Positions 33,276 to 42,882 of a DNA stretch of 64,000 bases are shown here, piece by piece. Every line of letters begins with the position of its first letter. Positions within the stretch are counted from its first letter, which is position 1. The translations under genes and the position numbers were made by a program. Source of the stretch: Phenylobacterium sp. (GTDB taxonomy: Bacteria; Pseudomonadota; Alphaproteobacteria; Caulobacterales; Caulobacteraceae); assembly GCF_030651185.1 (NCBI RefSeq), contig NZ_JAUSCJ010000013.1, forward strand, positions 205,492-269,491, written 5' to 3'. The notes under the pieces were generated by a model that saw nothing but the letters and a program-made list of their open reading frames with translations, did not search any database and was not told the origin of the DNA.

Positions 33276-35341
33276 AAACTCTTGCGGATCCGCAGGTTCC
33301 ACATACGGCCAAAGCGCAGGTCGCGCACGTCGGTATAGGCGAGCGCGCTGCGGTCGCGCGGCCCGGCATAGACCTCGCGGGTGCGCTGTGCGCTGCGCTC
33401 GGTGACGTTCATCAGCTCCAGCCGAACGCTGAGGTCGGGCCTGGGCTTGTACTCCCCGAACAGGGTGACCCAGGTGTCGAGCTTGCGGGTCTCGATCTCC
33501 GACAGGCGATAGGCGCGGTCGCGCCAGCCATAGGCGTCGTTGGCGTTGGAGCCGCCCCGGTTGACGTCGATCCCCCAGTTGGATTTCCACCGGGCCAGGT
33601 CCTGGGTGAAATGCAGGTCCCATTCCACATGGCGCAGGCCGGAGATCTGGCGCGCCTGCGAGGTCAGCGGGTCGGTCACCTCCGAGCGCCGCCAGATGGC
33701 CTGGGCCTTAAGCTGGGCCGCCGGGATGTGGAAGCGATCCAGGGGCAGGCTGAGACTGGCCTGCACCTCATCCTTGGTCCCCTTGCCGATATTGCCCGGC
33801 GCGTCCGCGACGCTGCCGCCAGGCCCGAAGATCGGCGCGCGGTCGATGACATCGGTGAGTTCGTAGTGGCGCAGGGTCAGGATCGCCGCCCCGCTCTTCC
33901 AGAACCGCTGCTCCACAGCGGCCTCCACCACCCAGGCCTGCTGCGGCGACAGGTCGGGATTGCCCGCGATCACGGTGCCGGTGTTGGCCACCGACGACGG
34001 GGCGACGAAGTCGTCGAAGTTCAGCTGCCCCACCTCGCGCTCGACCCGCAGGCGGACCTGGGTGTTGGGCGTCGCCGACCAGGTTACCGCCACGCGCGGC
34101 TTGGTGAACTGGAGCTGCTTCTCCAGCAGCACATCCCCCTCTGACACGATGGTTGAACGCTCCTGGCGCAGACCCGCCTCGACGGAGACGGCGTCGTTGG
34201 GACGCCAGGTCGCCGTTGCGAAGAGCTCGCCGCGCTTCTCGGTGACCAGCACGCTGGCGGCCGGCAGGCGGACCTTCACCGCATTCTGGAGCAGCGTCGT
34301 GGTGTTATCGAGCTTGTTGTAGGCCGCCTCGGCGCCGAACTCCCAGGTCAGGGCCGGCGACTGGGCGAAGCGCACATGCCCCCGCCCGACGCTTTCCGTC
34401 GTCTTGCGGTCGCCCTCGAACTGCCGGATCAGGTTGGCGCCTTCGAACCGCGACTTGGTGGTGTTGTTGTTCCACTGCTGGAAGGCCACCGCCTCCAGGT
34501 CCAGGCGCGGCGACAGCGGGCGCGTAAAGCGGCCGCCCACCTCGGCCTGCAGCCGGTCCATGGTGTCGTACTGGTATTCCTTGCCGCCCGGGAACCGGAA
34601 GCGGTCGGTGATCTCCGCCGAATAGGGGGTCATCATGTAGGCTGCGTTCAGCCGCAGCTTGCCCCCGGCCAACGGGGTCTCATAGGCGCCGGTGGTCCAC
34701 TGCTTGAGGCCCTTCCCGTCGGCGTCCACGTCGGAGAGGATCAGGATCGAGCCATTCGCCGCGGTGCGGATGCGTTGGCCGTCGCCCAGCTGGTCATCGG
34801 GACCGTAGCCCAGGATGATCGAGGCCTCCGCTGAGCGCCCCCCGGCCCAACGCCACTGGCCCTCGGCGCGGAAGCTGCCCAGGACGCGACCGTCGTAGAG
34901 GGCGTAGGCGCCCGTCGTCGTCGCGCCGCGGAACCCGGCCGTCGACTTGCGCACCACGTTGACCACCACGGTGCGGCCCTGCATGTCGATACCCGGCGCG
35001 CCGCCGCGGATCAGGTCCACATGGGCCACCGCGGCCGCCGGGATGCGCTTGAGGATCTCGTCGAGGGCGTCGTTCTTGGCCACCGCCGGCTCGCCGTCGA
35101 TCAGCACGTTGCCGCCCGATCCGGCCAGGCCACGCACCACCGTCCCCTTGTCGAAGGAGAAGCCCGGCACTCGGATCACCATGTCGTACGCCGTCGAGGG
35201 CGAGGACTCGGCGAAGAAGGCTGTGGGATAGGCGATCACCCCGGTTTCGGAGGTGGCGGCCTTGGCAGGGGTCACCGCGGCCGACGGCTCGGCCGCGGCC
35301 AGGGCGGCCACCGCCGCCGCGATCATCAGCATACTCATCAC
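33272..35341 (-). CDS. TonB-dependent receptor
   Basis: A 689-aa outer-membrane transporter. After a signal peptide there is a plug domain with VIRVPGFSFDKGTVVRGLAG, GNVLIDGEP, and ILKRIPAAAVAHVDLIRGGAPGIDMQG. The following beta-barrel ends in aromatic Phe (RKSF), as outer-membrane proteins do. The plug resembles FecA/CirA-type receptors acting on unknown ligand. No clear TonB box seen. Confidence 0.9.
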   Translation of the reverse strand: MMSMLMIAAAVAALAAAEPSAAVTPAKAATSETGVIAYPTAFFAESSPSTAYDMVIRVPGFSFDKGTVVRGLAGSGGNVLIDGEPAVAKNDALDEILKRIPAAAVAHVDLIRGGAPGIDMQGRTVVVNVVRKSTAGFRGATTTGAYALYDGRVLGSFRAEGQWRWAGGRSAEASIILGYGPDDQLGDGQRIRTAANGSILILSDVDADGKGLKQWTTGAYETPLAGGKLRLNAAYMMTPYSAEITDRFRFPGGKEYQYDTMDRLQAEVGGRFTRPLSPRLDLEAVAFQQWNNNTTKSRFEGANLIRQFEGDRKTTESVGRGHVRFAQSPALTWEFGAEAAYNKLDNTTTLLQNAVKVRLPAASVLVTEKRGELFATATWRPNDAVSVEAGLRQERSTIVSEGDVLLEKQLQFTKPRVAVTWSATPNTQVRLRVEREVGQLNFDDFVAPSSVANTGTVIAGNPDLSPQQAWVVEAAVEQRFWKSGAAILTLRHYELTDVIDRAPIFGPGGSVADAPGNIGKGTKDEVQASLSLPLDRFHIPAAQLKAQAIWRRSEVTDPLTSQARQISGLRHVEWDLHFTQDLARWKSNWGIDVNRGGSNANDAYGWRDRAYRLSEIETRKLDTWVTLFGEYKPRPDLSVRLELMNVTERSAQRTREVYAGPRDRSALAYTDVRDLRFGRMWNLRIRKSF

Positions 35342-35460
35342 GCGCCCCTCCCCAGGAACAGGGACGTTTCTGGCTTACTTCGTAAGCTCTCGCCACCCAA
35401 CACCACCTCGATGGGGCGATTCGCCCCGCCCTGCGGCTTTGGCGTAACAAGATTGGTGGA

Positions 35461-36171
35461 TCAGACTCGTCCGGTGACCGGGATCAGGGTGCCCGTGACC
35501 GCGCTGGCGGCCGGGGAGGCCAGGAACAGGATCACCGCGGCCAGTTCGCCGGTGGTCACCCAGCTGGCGAAATCGGCGCCCTGCATGTCGGCGCGGTTGG
35601 TGGGGGTGTCGATGATCGAGGGCAGGACGGCGTTGACCGTGACCTGGCCCTTCAGTTCCTCGGCCAGGCTCTCGGTCAGGCGATGGACCCCGGCCTTGGA
35701 GGCGGCATAGGCGCCCATGCCAGCGCCCGACCTCACCGCGCCATTGGCCCCGATATTGACGATGCGGCCCGCTTCGCTGGCCCGCAGGTGCGGGATGGCC
35801 GCGCGGCTCGCATTGGCGGTGGTCTTGACGTTCATGGCGTAGAGCCGGTCCCAGACCGCCGGATCGCCGTCGGCATGGGTCTGCCAGGCGAAGCCGCCGG
35901 CCACATTGACCAGCACGTCCAGGCCACCGAACCGAGCGGCCGCCTCATCCAGGGCCGCCTGGGCGCTGCTGGGATCGGTGAGATCGACGCCGGAAAGCGC
36001 CAGGGCGTCCGGGCCACAGGCCTCGAGCAATCCCTCGGGCGCGGTCTTGGCGAAGTCGATGAGGGCGACCTTGGCCCCCTGCCCGGCCGCGGCGCGGGCG
36101 ACCGCGGCGCCGAGAATTCCGAACGCGCCGGTGACGGCGACGATGCGTGGCTGGCTCAAGTCAGTCCCCAA
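35461..36171 (-). CDS. SDR family oxidoreductase
   Basis: A 236-aa NAD(P)-dependent short-chain dehydrogenase. It has VTGAFGILGAA (dinucleotide loop, variant), NVAGG, and the catalytic YAASKAG motif with upstream Asn. SLAEELKGQVTVNAVLPSIIDTPTNR follows. Substrate unknown; separated from the thiolase by a hairpin. Confidence 0.92.
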   Translation of the reverse strand: MGTDLSQPRIVAVTGAFGILGAAVARAAAGQGAKVALIDFAKTAPEGLLEACGPDALALSGVDLTDPSSAQAALDEAAARFGGLDVLVNVAGGFAWQTHADGDPAVWDRLYAMNVKTTANASRAAIPHLRASEAGRIVNIGANGAVRSGAGMGAYAASKAGVHRLTESLAEELKGQVTVNAVLPSIIDTPTNRADMQGADFASWVTTGELAAVILFLASPAASAVTGTLIPVTGRV

Positions 36172-36179
36172 GGCTGCAA

Positions 36180-36212
36180 GGCTTCCTTCTCCCGCACGGG
36201 GAGAAGGAAGCC
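36180..36212. repeat. Inverted repeat between SDR and thiolase genes
   Basis: GGCTTCCTTCTCCC pairs with GGGAGAAGGAAGCC around a short loop. It sits just after the thiolase stop, so it likely terminates or stabilises that message. Sequence type resembles the hairpin at 7734-7768, suggesting a dispersed intergenic repeat. Confidence 0.55.
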
Positions 36213-36219
36213 AAGGCGC

Positions 36220-37392
36220 TTAGAGGCGTTCGACGATGGTCACATTGGCCATGCCGCCGCCTTCGCACATGGTCTGCAGGCCGTACTTGCCGCCGGTGGA
36301 CTCCAAGGCGTTCAGCAGGGTGGCCATCAGCTTGGTGCCCGAGGCGCCGAGCGGGTGGCCCAGCGCGATGGCGCCGCCGTTGATGTTGATCTTGTCGCGC
36401 GGCACGCCCAGCGACTTCATGTAGGCCACCGGCACCGAGGCGAAGGCCTCATTGACCTCGAAGAGGTCGATGTCGTCGACGGTCATGCCGGCGCGCTTCA
36501 GGGCGCGTTCGGTGGCCGGCAGCGGGGCTTCCAGCATGATGACGGGATCGTGGCCCAGCAGGCTCATGTGATGGATGCGGGCCAGCGGCTTGACGCCCAG
36601 TTCCTTGAGGCCCTTCTCGGAGACGATCATCACGCCCGAGGCGCCGTCGCAGATCTGGCTGGAGGAGGCCGCGGTCAGGCAGCCGTCCTCGCGCAGCAGC
36701 TTCACGCCCTTGATGCCCTCAAGGCTCGCTTCGAAGCGGATCCCTTCATCAACGGTGTGCAGGGTCTTGTTGCCCTCGGCGTCGGTCACCTCGATGGCGA
36801 CGATCTCGTTCTTGAAGGCGCCGGCCTGGGTGGCGGCGATCGCGCGCTGGTGGGACTGGAAGCTGAACTCGTCCATTTGATCGCGGTTCAGGCCGTACTT
36901 CTTGGCGACCATCTCGGCGCCGACGAACTGCGAGAACTGGATGTTGGGGTACTGTTCCTGGATGCCCGGGCTCATATAGGTGCCAAAGCCGTTCTGGGCC
37001 GGTAGGGCCGCAGACAGACCCATCGGCACGCGGGTCATGCTCTCGACGCCGGCGGCGATGACGATGTCCATGGTGCCGCTCATCACGGCCTGGGCCGCGA
37101 ACTGCAGGGCCTGCTGCGAGGAACCGCACTGGCGGTCGACGCTGGTGCCGGGGACGCTTTCGGGCAGGCGCGACGCCAGCACGGCGTTGCGGCCGACATT
37201 GATCCCCTGCTCGCCCACCTGGCCGACGCAGCCCATGATCACGTCCTCCACCAGGGCCGGGTCGGCCTTGGTGCGGTCGATGAGGTCATTGAGGACATTG
37301 GCGGCCAGATCGACCGGATGCCAGTCCTTCAGTTTGCCACCCTTGCGGCCGCCGGCCGTGCGTGAGGCCGCGACGATATAGGCTTCGCCCAT
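36220..37392 (-). CDS. Acetyl-CoA C-acyltransferase (thiolase)
   Basis: Thiolytic cleavage or condensation of acyl-CoAs; 390 aa. The nucleophilic Cys89 lies in [27 protein letters not shown] and [14 protein letters not shown] carry the second His/Cys pair. It is of the FadI/steroid-degradation (FadA5-like) type by general sequence. Together with the three acyl-CoA dehydrogenases it supports a beta-oxidation-rich lifestyle. Confidence 0.94.
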   Translation of the reverse strand: MGEAYIVAASRTAGGRKGGKLKDWHPVDLAANVLNDLIDRTKADPALVEDVIMGCVGQVGEQGINVGRNAVLASRLPESVPGTSVDRQCGSSQQALQFAAQAVMSGTMDIVIAAGVESMTRVPMGLSAALPAQNGFGTYMSPGIQEQYPNIQFSQFVGAEMVAKKYGLNRDQMDEFSFQSHQRAIAATQAGAFKNEIVAIEVTDAEGNKTLHTVDEGIRFEASLEGIKGVKLLREDGCLTAASSSQICDGASGVMIVSEKGLKELGVKPLARIHHMSLLGHDPVIMLEAPLPATERALKRAGMTVDDIDLFEVNEAFASVPVAYMKSLGVPRDKININGGAIALGHPLGASGTKLMATLLNALESTGGKYGLQTMCEGGGMANVTIVERL

Positions 37393-37549
37393 GGTTCCGC
37401 TCCCTTTGGAATTGCGCGTCTCTTGCGCGTCGGAAAGCTAACTAAGCGGGCGCCGTCACGGAAGCCAACGGGGCTCGCACTCAGGCCAGATTACAGCGCT
37501 CTCGAAATGGGCCACAAGCGTTGCCTGAATCCGGCGGAACCCAGATCCC

Positions 37550-38254
37550 ATGACCCTGAAACGCCGCGTGGATTTCCTGGCCCACCTGCTCAAAGCCACC
37601 TTGCGGCAGCACCATCGGGAGCTGACGCCGGTCTTCGCGCCCCACATCCCCAATGAGGCCGTGGTGATCGACGTGGGGGCCCACGCCGGACAGTTCTCGA
37701 AACTGTTCGCCAGGATGGCCCCGCGGGGCCGGGTCTATGCCTTCGAGCCGTCCGCCTATGCGCGCTCCATCCTCACCCGGTCGCTGGCCTTCAACCGGCT
37801 GGACCACGTGAAGGTGATCCCCATGGGGTTGTCGGACGCGCCCGCCGAACTGATCCTGCGCACCCCGATCAAGGCGCGGGGCGGCCTCGGCTTCGGCATC
37901 GCCCACTTCGGCGAGGACGGCGCTGACACTCGCGACACCCTGGACCAGGTGGTCCCGCTGACCACGCTGGACGCCTTCGCCGAGCAGGAAGGGCTGAGCC
38001 GGCTGGACTTCCTGAAGGCCGATGTCGAAGGCTGGGAGGTCAATGTGCTGAGGGGCGGCCTCGGAACCTTGGCGAAACACCGCCCGGCCCTGTTCCTGGA
38101 AATCTCGGACGCGTCCCTCGCCCGCGCCGGCGCCAAGCCCACCGACATCTGGGACATCCTGCGGCCCCTTGGCTACCGCGCGCTCAAGGCGCCCGACTTC
38201 GTGGCGGTGGACGGCTATGCCGGGGTCGAGGACTATCTGTTCGTGGCCGACTAG
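37550..38254 (+). CDS. FkbM family methyltransferase
   Basis: A 234-aa SAM-dependent O-methyltransferase. The SAM site lies in VVIDVGAHAGQFSKLFARMAP, with VYAFEPSAYA, and the FkbM acidic block LDFLKADVEGWEVNVLRGG. Such enzymes commonly methylate sugars or polyketides. It converges on the cupin-glycosyltransferase operon, consistent with a polysaccharide role but not proof. Confidence 0.9.
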   Translation: MTLKRRVDFLAHLLKATLRQHHRELTPVFAPHIPNEAVVIDVGAHAGQFSKLFARMAPRGRVYAFEPSAYARSILTRSLAFNRLDHVKVIPMGLSDAPAELILRTPIKARGGLGFGIAHFGEDGADTRDTLDQVVPLTTLDAFAEQEGLSRLDFLKADVEGWEVNVLRGGLGTLAKHRPALFLEISDASLARAGAKPTDIWDILRPLGYRALKAPDFVAVDGYAGVEDYLFVAD

Positions 38255-39168
38255 ACCGGCAGCAGGCTCCCCAGCCGCTCGCCGTCCAGCTTGAAGCTGG
38301 TGGGCAGGACCCGCGGATTGGGCTTCTGCAGCTTCAGCGCCTTGGCGCCGCGCGCCACCGCCAGCTTGCCCAGCGCGCCCGGCGTGAATCCGTTCTGGAT
38401 GCGCGGCCGTTGCGCGCCCAGCCGGCGGCGCAGGACGCCGTTGGCGTAGATCACGTTGGCGCGCATCAGGGCCTGGGGCGTCATGAATTCGATGGAGAGC
38501 GAGACGTTGAGCATCGGGCCGTTCTCGATCCGGTGCGGGGCGTTCTGGGCCCAGGTGACCATCTTGCCGGGCGTCAGGTCGTGGACCTCCGCGCCCTTGT
38601 CCCAGGCGGGGTCGAAGGCGAACTGCTCGGCGGTCTCCCGCAGCACGATCTTCTCCAGGGCCTCGTCGCCCACATAGGGGTCGGCCACCGGATAGACCCA
38701 GACTCGCTTGCGGCCGCGCAACTGCCAGAGCGACACCAGCGGCACGTCCAGATGGTAGAAGACCTGGGCGTTGGCCGAGGAGATCAGCATGCCCAGGTCG
38801 CGCTTGAAGGTCCGCAGGCCCGGCGCGTGGGCCGCCTTCTCGGCGAAGATCTCGTCTCCCAGGGCGGCGTATTCGGGCAGGTGCAGGTTGGTCTCGCGCA
38901 GGTTCAGCCAGATGCGCCCCGACTGGGCGGCCTCCAACAGCTTTGACCCGGTCAGCGTCCCGGCCGAACCGCGCCGCCAGGTGGTCCAGGCCACGGGGTC
39001 CTCGCCCATGGTGAAGACGCCCAGCTTCTCGCGCGGATAGCGGTCCAGCAGCGCCTCGAGCCCGGCGTCGTCGAACATCGGCCGCGCGTGCAGATCGTGC
39101 TCGAAGGCCAGGTTCGACCGGGTGAAGGCGGCGCCCTTTTCCGGCGTCCAGTCTTTGATGATGCTCAT
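38251..39168 (-). CDS. Cupin-like (JmjC-type) protein
   Basis: A 305-aa protein with a double-stranded beta-helix. VFYHLDVPLVSLWQLRGRKRVWVYP gives an HxD pair, and AQNAPHRIENGPMLNVSLSIEF gives the distal His of a 2-oxoglutarate/Fe(II)-type site. Both parts of the facial triad seem present. The ATG at 39168 overlaps the glycosyltransferase stop by 4 nt. Probably a hydroxylase-like partner of glycan synthesis; substrate unknown. Confidence 0.75.
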   Translation of the reverse strand: MSIIKDWTPEKGAAFTRSNLAFEHDLHARPMFDDAGLEALLDRYPREKLGVFTMGEDPVAWTTWRRGSAGTLTGSKLLEAAQSGRIWLNLRETNLHLPEYAALGDEIFAEKAAHAPGLRTFKRDLGMLISSANAQVFYHLDVPLVSLWQLRGRKRVWVYPVADPYVGDEALEKIVLRETAEQFAFDPAWDKGAEVHDLTPGKMVTWAQNAPHRIENGPMLNVSLSIEFMTPQALMRANVIYANGVLRRRLGAQRPRIQNGFTPGALGKLAVARGAKALKLQKPNPRVLPTSFKLDGERLGSLLPV

Positions 39169-40100
39169 GTCGGAGCCCTCAGGCCGTAGAAGTGAATCTT
39201 GAAGGGACCCCACCACAGGGTCTTGCCCAGGCCGCGCGCGGCGCGGTCCAGGGTGAAGGCGAAGCGCGGGCTGCGGACCAGCCACTGAACGGCGGCGATC
39301 AGGCCGAACACCCCGGCCTGCCCCATCCCGATGGCCATCCAGCGCGCGACGCCCAGACGGTCGGGCGGGGTGCTGATGGCGCAGTGGGCCGAGGGCCCCT
39401 GCCCGTAGGCGAAGGCCCGGGCGATCGTGTAGTCCAGGGTCAGGCGGCTGGGCACGGGGTCTTCCCAGACCCAGGCGTCGGGCGCCCAGGCGAAGGTCGC
39501 GCCCTTGGCCTTCATGCCGCCGAACAGCAGATCGTCCTCACCGCCGATGTGGTTGCGCAGCGCCGAGAACGGGGCCTTCGGATCCGGCAGGCTGGCGCGG
39601 CGCAGCAGACTGTCGCCACAGCCGTAATAGTGATCGATCACCCCCTCGCGCGGGCCGTCGCCGACCCGGGAGAAGAACCATTCCAGATAGGCGCGGTGCT
39701 TGACCAGGCCTGCGGGCGCGCGGCCGCGCACCGGGCCGAACACCACATCGGCGTCGTACCTGGCCTGCGCGGCCAGCAGGGCGGCCAGCCAGCCGGCCGG
39801 CGCCTCCTCGTCGTCATCCAGGAAGGCGATGAAGTCACCCCGCGCCTTGGCCATGGCCGCGTTGCGGGCGTTGGCCACGCCGGGCTCAGGCTCGTGCACA
39901 TAGACCACCGGGAACGGCGCGTCGGCCGCCAGGGCCTGGACCAGGGCTTTCGCCGAGGGGACCTGGTCATTGTCCACCACCACCAGCTCCAGGGTCGCGG
40001 GATCAACGCCGGCCTGGAGGAAGGTCGAGCGCGCAGCCGTGGCCAGTCCATCCAGCCGGCGCTGGGTGGGAATGATCAGGCTGACACGCGGCGTGGCCAT
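39165..40100 (-). CDS. Glycosyltransferase family 2
   Basis: A 311-aa GT-A glycosyltransferase. VSLIIPTQRRLDGLATAARS (nucleotide-sugar binding), VVVDNDQ, and FIAFLDDDEEAPAGWL (metal DxD) are visible, with GGEDDLLFGG as the acceptor/base ED motif. A C-terminal hydrophobic segment suggests membrane association. It follows the CelD-like gene by 4 nt. Confidence 0.92.
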   Translation of the reverse strand: MATPRVSLIIPTQRRLDGLATAARSTFLQAGVDPATLELVVVDNDQVPSAKALVQALAADAPFPVVYVHEPEPGVANARNAAMAKARGDFIAFLDDDEEAPAGWLAALLAAQARYDADVVFGPVRGRAPAGLVKHRAYLEWFFSRVGDGPREGVIDHYYGCGDSLLRRASLPDPKAPFSALRNHIGGEDDLLFGGMKAKGATFAWAPDAWVWEDPVPSRLTLDYTIARAFAYGQGPSAHCAISTPPDRLGVARWMAIGMGQAGVFGLIAAVQWLVRSPRFAFTLDRAARGLGKTLWWGPFKIHFYGLRAPT

Positions 40101-40104
40101 GGGA

Positions 40105-41247
40105 TCAGACGGCCTCGAGTTCGGCGGCAGGCTTGCGCGTGCGGGCGGCGATGGCCTGGGCGACGCCCTTGGCGCGGCCGGCGAAGGAGAGTTCGCTGCT
40201 GGCGATGATGTCCAGGCGGCGGCGCAGCTTGCCCACCGCGCCCTGGCCGTGGGCGCCGGCCAGGGTCCAGGCCTGTTCCGACATCTGGGCCGCGCGGCCG
40301 CCGAGGTTGGCCGCGGTGGCGACGCCCTCGCCGATCGTCCGCGTAGTGAGCGCATAGGGGCGCTTGTAGTGCTCGTGGCCGGGGCCGAGGTCATAGGTGA
40401 TCAGGCCCATCTCCGGCATGGCGGCGATGGCCCGGCCCAGGAACACCTGGCCCGGCGACCAGGCGGAGAGCTCCGGATCGGTCGACGCGATCCACGGGTG
40501 ATAGACGCCGCCCTGGCGGATGCCGAAATGCCCCGCCACCAGCCGATCGCCGGCATAGAGGTTGACCATCAGGCCCTGGAAGTCGCCGTCCTGGCGCTCG
40601 AACAGCAACTGCAGCAGGCCCTGGGTCCAGTCGGCGTTCAGGAAGCCGTGGGCGCCGGTGCGGGCCAGTTGCTCACGCTTCCAGCGCAGCAGGGTCTCGA
40701 AGGCCGCCGGGTCGCGGTCGGCGCCGCGGATCGACAGCTCGCCGACCTCGCGGTCCAGCTTGTGGTCCAGGCGGCGATAGTTCTTGAACCGCTTGGGGCT
40801 GGCGGCGCGCAGGGCCTCCAGATAGGCCTCGGCGGTGGTCTCAAGCTCGATGACGAAGCTCTCGCGTTCCACGGCGCCAAAGCCGTTGAAGGCGTTGTTC
40901 GGGTCGGTGAGACCGGTGAAGCGGTAGACCGACAGGCCGGCCGCGGCCAGGGCCTCGTCGGCGTCCAGGCCCCGCTCGGCCACCAGGCCGTGATAGTCCG
41001 AAAGCGGGGCGCCGATGGGCCGCGCATAGCTGCCCGGACGGCGGTGATAGGCCAGGAAGCCCGCGGTGCGGCCCGGCCAGCGCCAGACGGTGACCCGCGC
41101 GTCGCCGCGCACCTTGCCCACCGCGATCGCGAAGTCCGGCCCCATCAGCGGGTTGGCGAATTCGGGACGGCTGGCGCACAGCGACCGCCAAGTGGCGATG
41201 TCGGTGTCCGAAAGGTCGCTCGGATGGAAGGTCTCGGCGGTCAGCAT
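40105..41247 (-). CDS. CelD/BcsL-type GNAT acyltransferase (FemAB-like)
   Basis: A 380-aa protein with a tandem GNAT fold. SPKRFKNYRRLDHKLDREVGE and VAGHFGIRQGGVYHPWIAS are typical of the CelD/BcsL (Acetyltransf_6) family, whose members acylate extracellular polysaccharides, including the Caulobacter holdfast protein HfsK. First gene of a three-gene operon with a GT2 and a cupin protein. A modifying role in an exported glycan is inferred. Confidence 0.85.
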   Translation of the reverse strand: MLTAETFHPSDLSDTDIATWRSLCASRPEFANPLMGPDFAIAVGKVRGDARVTVWRWPGRTAGFLAYHRRPGSYARPIGAPLSDYHGLVAERGLDADEALAAAGLSVYRFTGLTDPNNAFNGFGAVERESFVIELETTAEAYLEALRAASPKRFKNYRRLDHKLDREVGELSIRGADRDPAAFETLLRWKREQLARTGAHGFLNADWTQGLLQLLFERQDGDFQGLMVNLYAGDRLVAGHFGIRQGGVYHPWIASTDPELSAWSPGQVFLGRAIAAMPEMGLITYDLGPGHEHYKRPYALTTRTIGEGVATAANLGGRAAQMSEQAWTLAGAHGQGAVGKLRRRLDIIASSELSFAGRAKGVAQAIAARTRKPAAELEAV

Positions 41248-41344
41248 GGTCTTAAGCCCTAGCTTGTCCCGGTTAGGGAAAGGTGGACTTCAGCGCTGCA
41301 AACCACATGCCTCAACACGTGTGCCAGTTCGCGTCACAGGCGAA

Positions 41345-41839
41345 CTAGGTGAATGAATTCCTAAGGATGGCCTCAAGCCATTCGACGTCGACCTCATCGA
41401 AGGCGGCGAGCTCGGTGGAGTCCACATCCAGCACGGCGATCAACGCTCCGGCGGCGTCGAACACGGGGATCACCACCTCGCTCGCCGACCGGCCGTCGCA
41501 GGCGATATGGCCCGGGAAGGCGTGGACGTCGGGGACAAGCTGGGTCTGGCCGGTGGCCGCCGCCGCGCCGCAGACCCCACGGCCATAGGCGATGCGCAGG
41601 CAGCCGAGCGTCCCCTGATAGGGGCCCACCACCAGCTCACGCTCCCTCTCCGGGTCGACGACGTAGAAGCCGGTCCAGAAAAAGTGATCGAAACTGGCGG
41701 CCAGCATCGAGGCGATGGTGGCCATCCGCGCCGTGCGGTTGGGTTCGCCGTCCAGCACCGCGGCGATCTCAACCGCCACCGTCGCATAGCGGGCGGCCTT
41801 GTCGTCGGGCAGGGTCAGGTCGTTGAAGGCTTCGGCCAT
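41345..41839 (-). CDS. msrC: Free methionine-(R)-sulfoxide reductase (GAF domain)
   Basis: Reduces free Met-R-sulfoxide. The 164-aa GAF protein has the three expected cysteines: Cys80 (TLGCLRI), Cys90 (GRGVCGAAA) and Cys114 (HIACDGRS), the last catalytic. A 7-bp hairpin at 41326-41346 overlaps its stop. It follows the response regulator gene by 19 nt. Confidence 0.94.
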   Translation of the reverse strand: MAEAFNDLTLPDDKAARYATVAVEIAAVLDGEPNRTARMATIASMLAASFDHFFWTGFYVVDPERERELVVGPYQGTLGCLRIAYGRGVCGAAAATGQTQLVPDVHAFPGHIACDGRSASEVVIPVFDAAGALIAVLDVDSTELAAFDEVDVEWLEAILRNSFT

Positions 41840-41858
41840 GGGGGCCGTATATAGGGCT

Positions 41859-42788
41859 TTAGCCCACCGCCACCAGCCGCCGCGCGCTCTTGCGGCTCAC
41901 CACCGCCTCGAGATTGCGCCCGATGCGGTCGGCTTCGCCCGCCTCCATCTCGGTGTGGTTGAGCAGGTTGCGAATGGCGTCGAAGTGAATCTCGATCACC
42001 GCCGGATCGCACGCCTCGGGGCCGCCCATGGCGTCGACATAGGTCAGCATCGACTGGGAGGCGCGCTCGACCGTCCGGTCTCGCACCTGGCGGGCGCGGA
42101 AGCTGGTGTGCTGCATGACCCGGTAGATCATCTGCAGGGTGGCGCGATCCACGCCGCCGCGGGCGGTGATCAGGCGGCGCATGGCCTCCAGTTCAACGCT
42201 TATGGTCTCGCGGGCGATCTCGCGCTCCACCTCATCGGCGACCTCCTCGGGATCGCAGGTGCGGCGCAGGGGCCCAGAGTAGTTCAGCTCGACCTTCCGG
42301 CGGCGGTCGGGGCCGACATAGGCCTCGCTGATGATGAAGGGCCGGGGCCGCCTCAGCACCAGCTGGATGCGCGACAGCAGGGCGGCGGGCGTGAAGGGCT
42401 TGATGACGAACTCATTGACCCCGGCGAGGCGGGCGACCTGCACATCGCGCTCGCTGCGCTGACCGGTGACCATCACCACCGGCACTTCGGGGTTGGGCAC
42501 CAGGGGGTCGGGATGGATGGCCCCGCGGCGGATCGACCGCACCAGCTCCAGCCCGTCCATCACCGGCATCGACCAGTCGGTGAAGATGATGTGCGGGCAC
42601 CGGTGGCGCAGCAGTTCGCGCGCGCGATTGCCGTCCGGGGCGGTGTAGACCTCCCCCACGCCGCCCGCCCGCAGGACATCGGTGATCAGGCGCAGGGTGT
42701 TGGAGTGGTCATCGACCACGAGAATCTTCAGACCCGACAGATCGTCAGGCGTCAGGTTCGAACTTGGCAGCAGTCGTTGCGAGCTCAT
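41859..42788 (-). CDS. Response regulator with uncharacterised C-terminal helical region
   Basis: A 309-aa protein with a receiver domain at residues 20-140. Acid pocket in KILVVDDHS, phospho-acceptor Asp71 in IIFTDWSMP, Thr in VVMVTGQRS, and Lys in EFVIKPF are all present. The rest (about 170 aa) has no known output motif and is predicted helical. No histidine kinase is adjacent. An ATG 33 nt upstream (42821) is an alternative start. Confidence 0.88.
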   Translation of the reverse strand: MSSQRLLPSSNLTPDDLSGLKILVVDDHSNTLRLITDVLRAGGVGEVYTAPDGNRARELLRHRCPHIIFTDWSMPVMDGLELVRSIRRGAIHPDPLVPNPEVPVVMVTGQRSERDVQVARLAGVNEFVIKPFTPAALLSRIQLVLRRPRPFIISEAYVGPDRRRKVELNYSGPLRRTCDPEEVADEVEREIARETISVELEAMRRLITARGGVDRATLQMIYRVMQHTSFRARQVRDRTVERASQSMLTYVDAMGGPEACDPAVIEIHFDAIRNLLNHTEMEAGEADRIGRNLEAVVSRKSARRLVAVG

Positions 42789-42882
42789 CGGCCCCGAAAA
42801 TCCCCAACCCTTGGCGAACATGATCGATGAGCGTTGAGATCGGGTTTATGCCCCAGCTCTCATTCGCGATTGCCGGCCGGTC

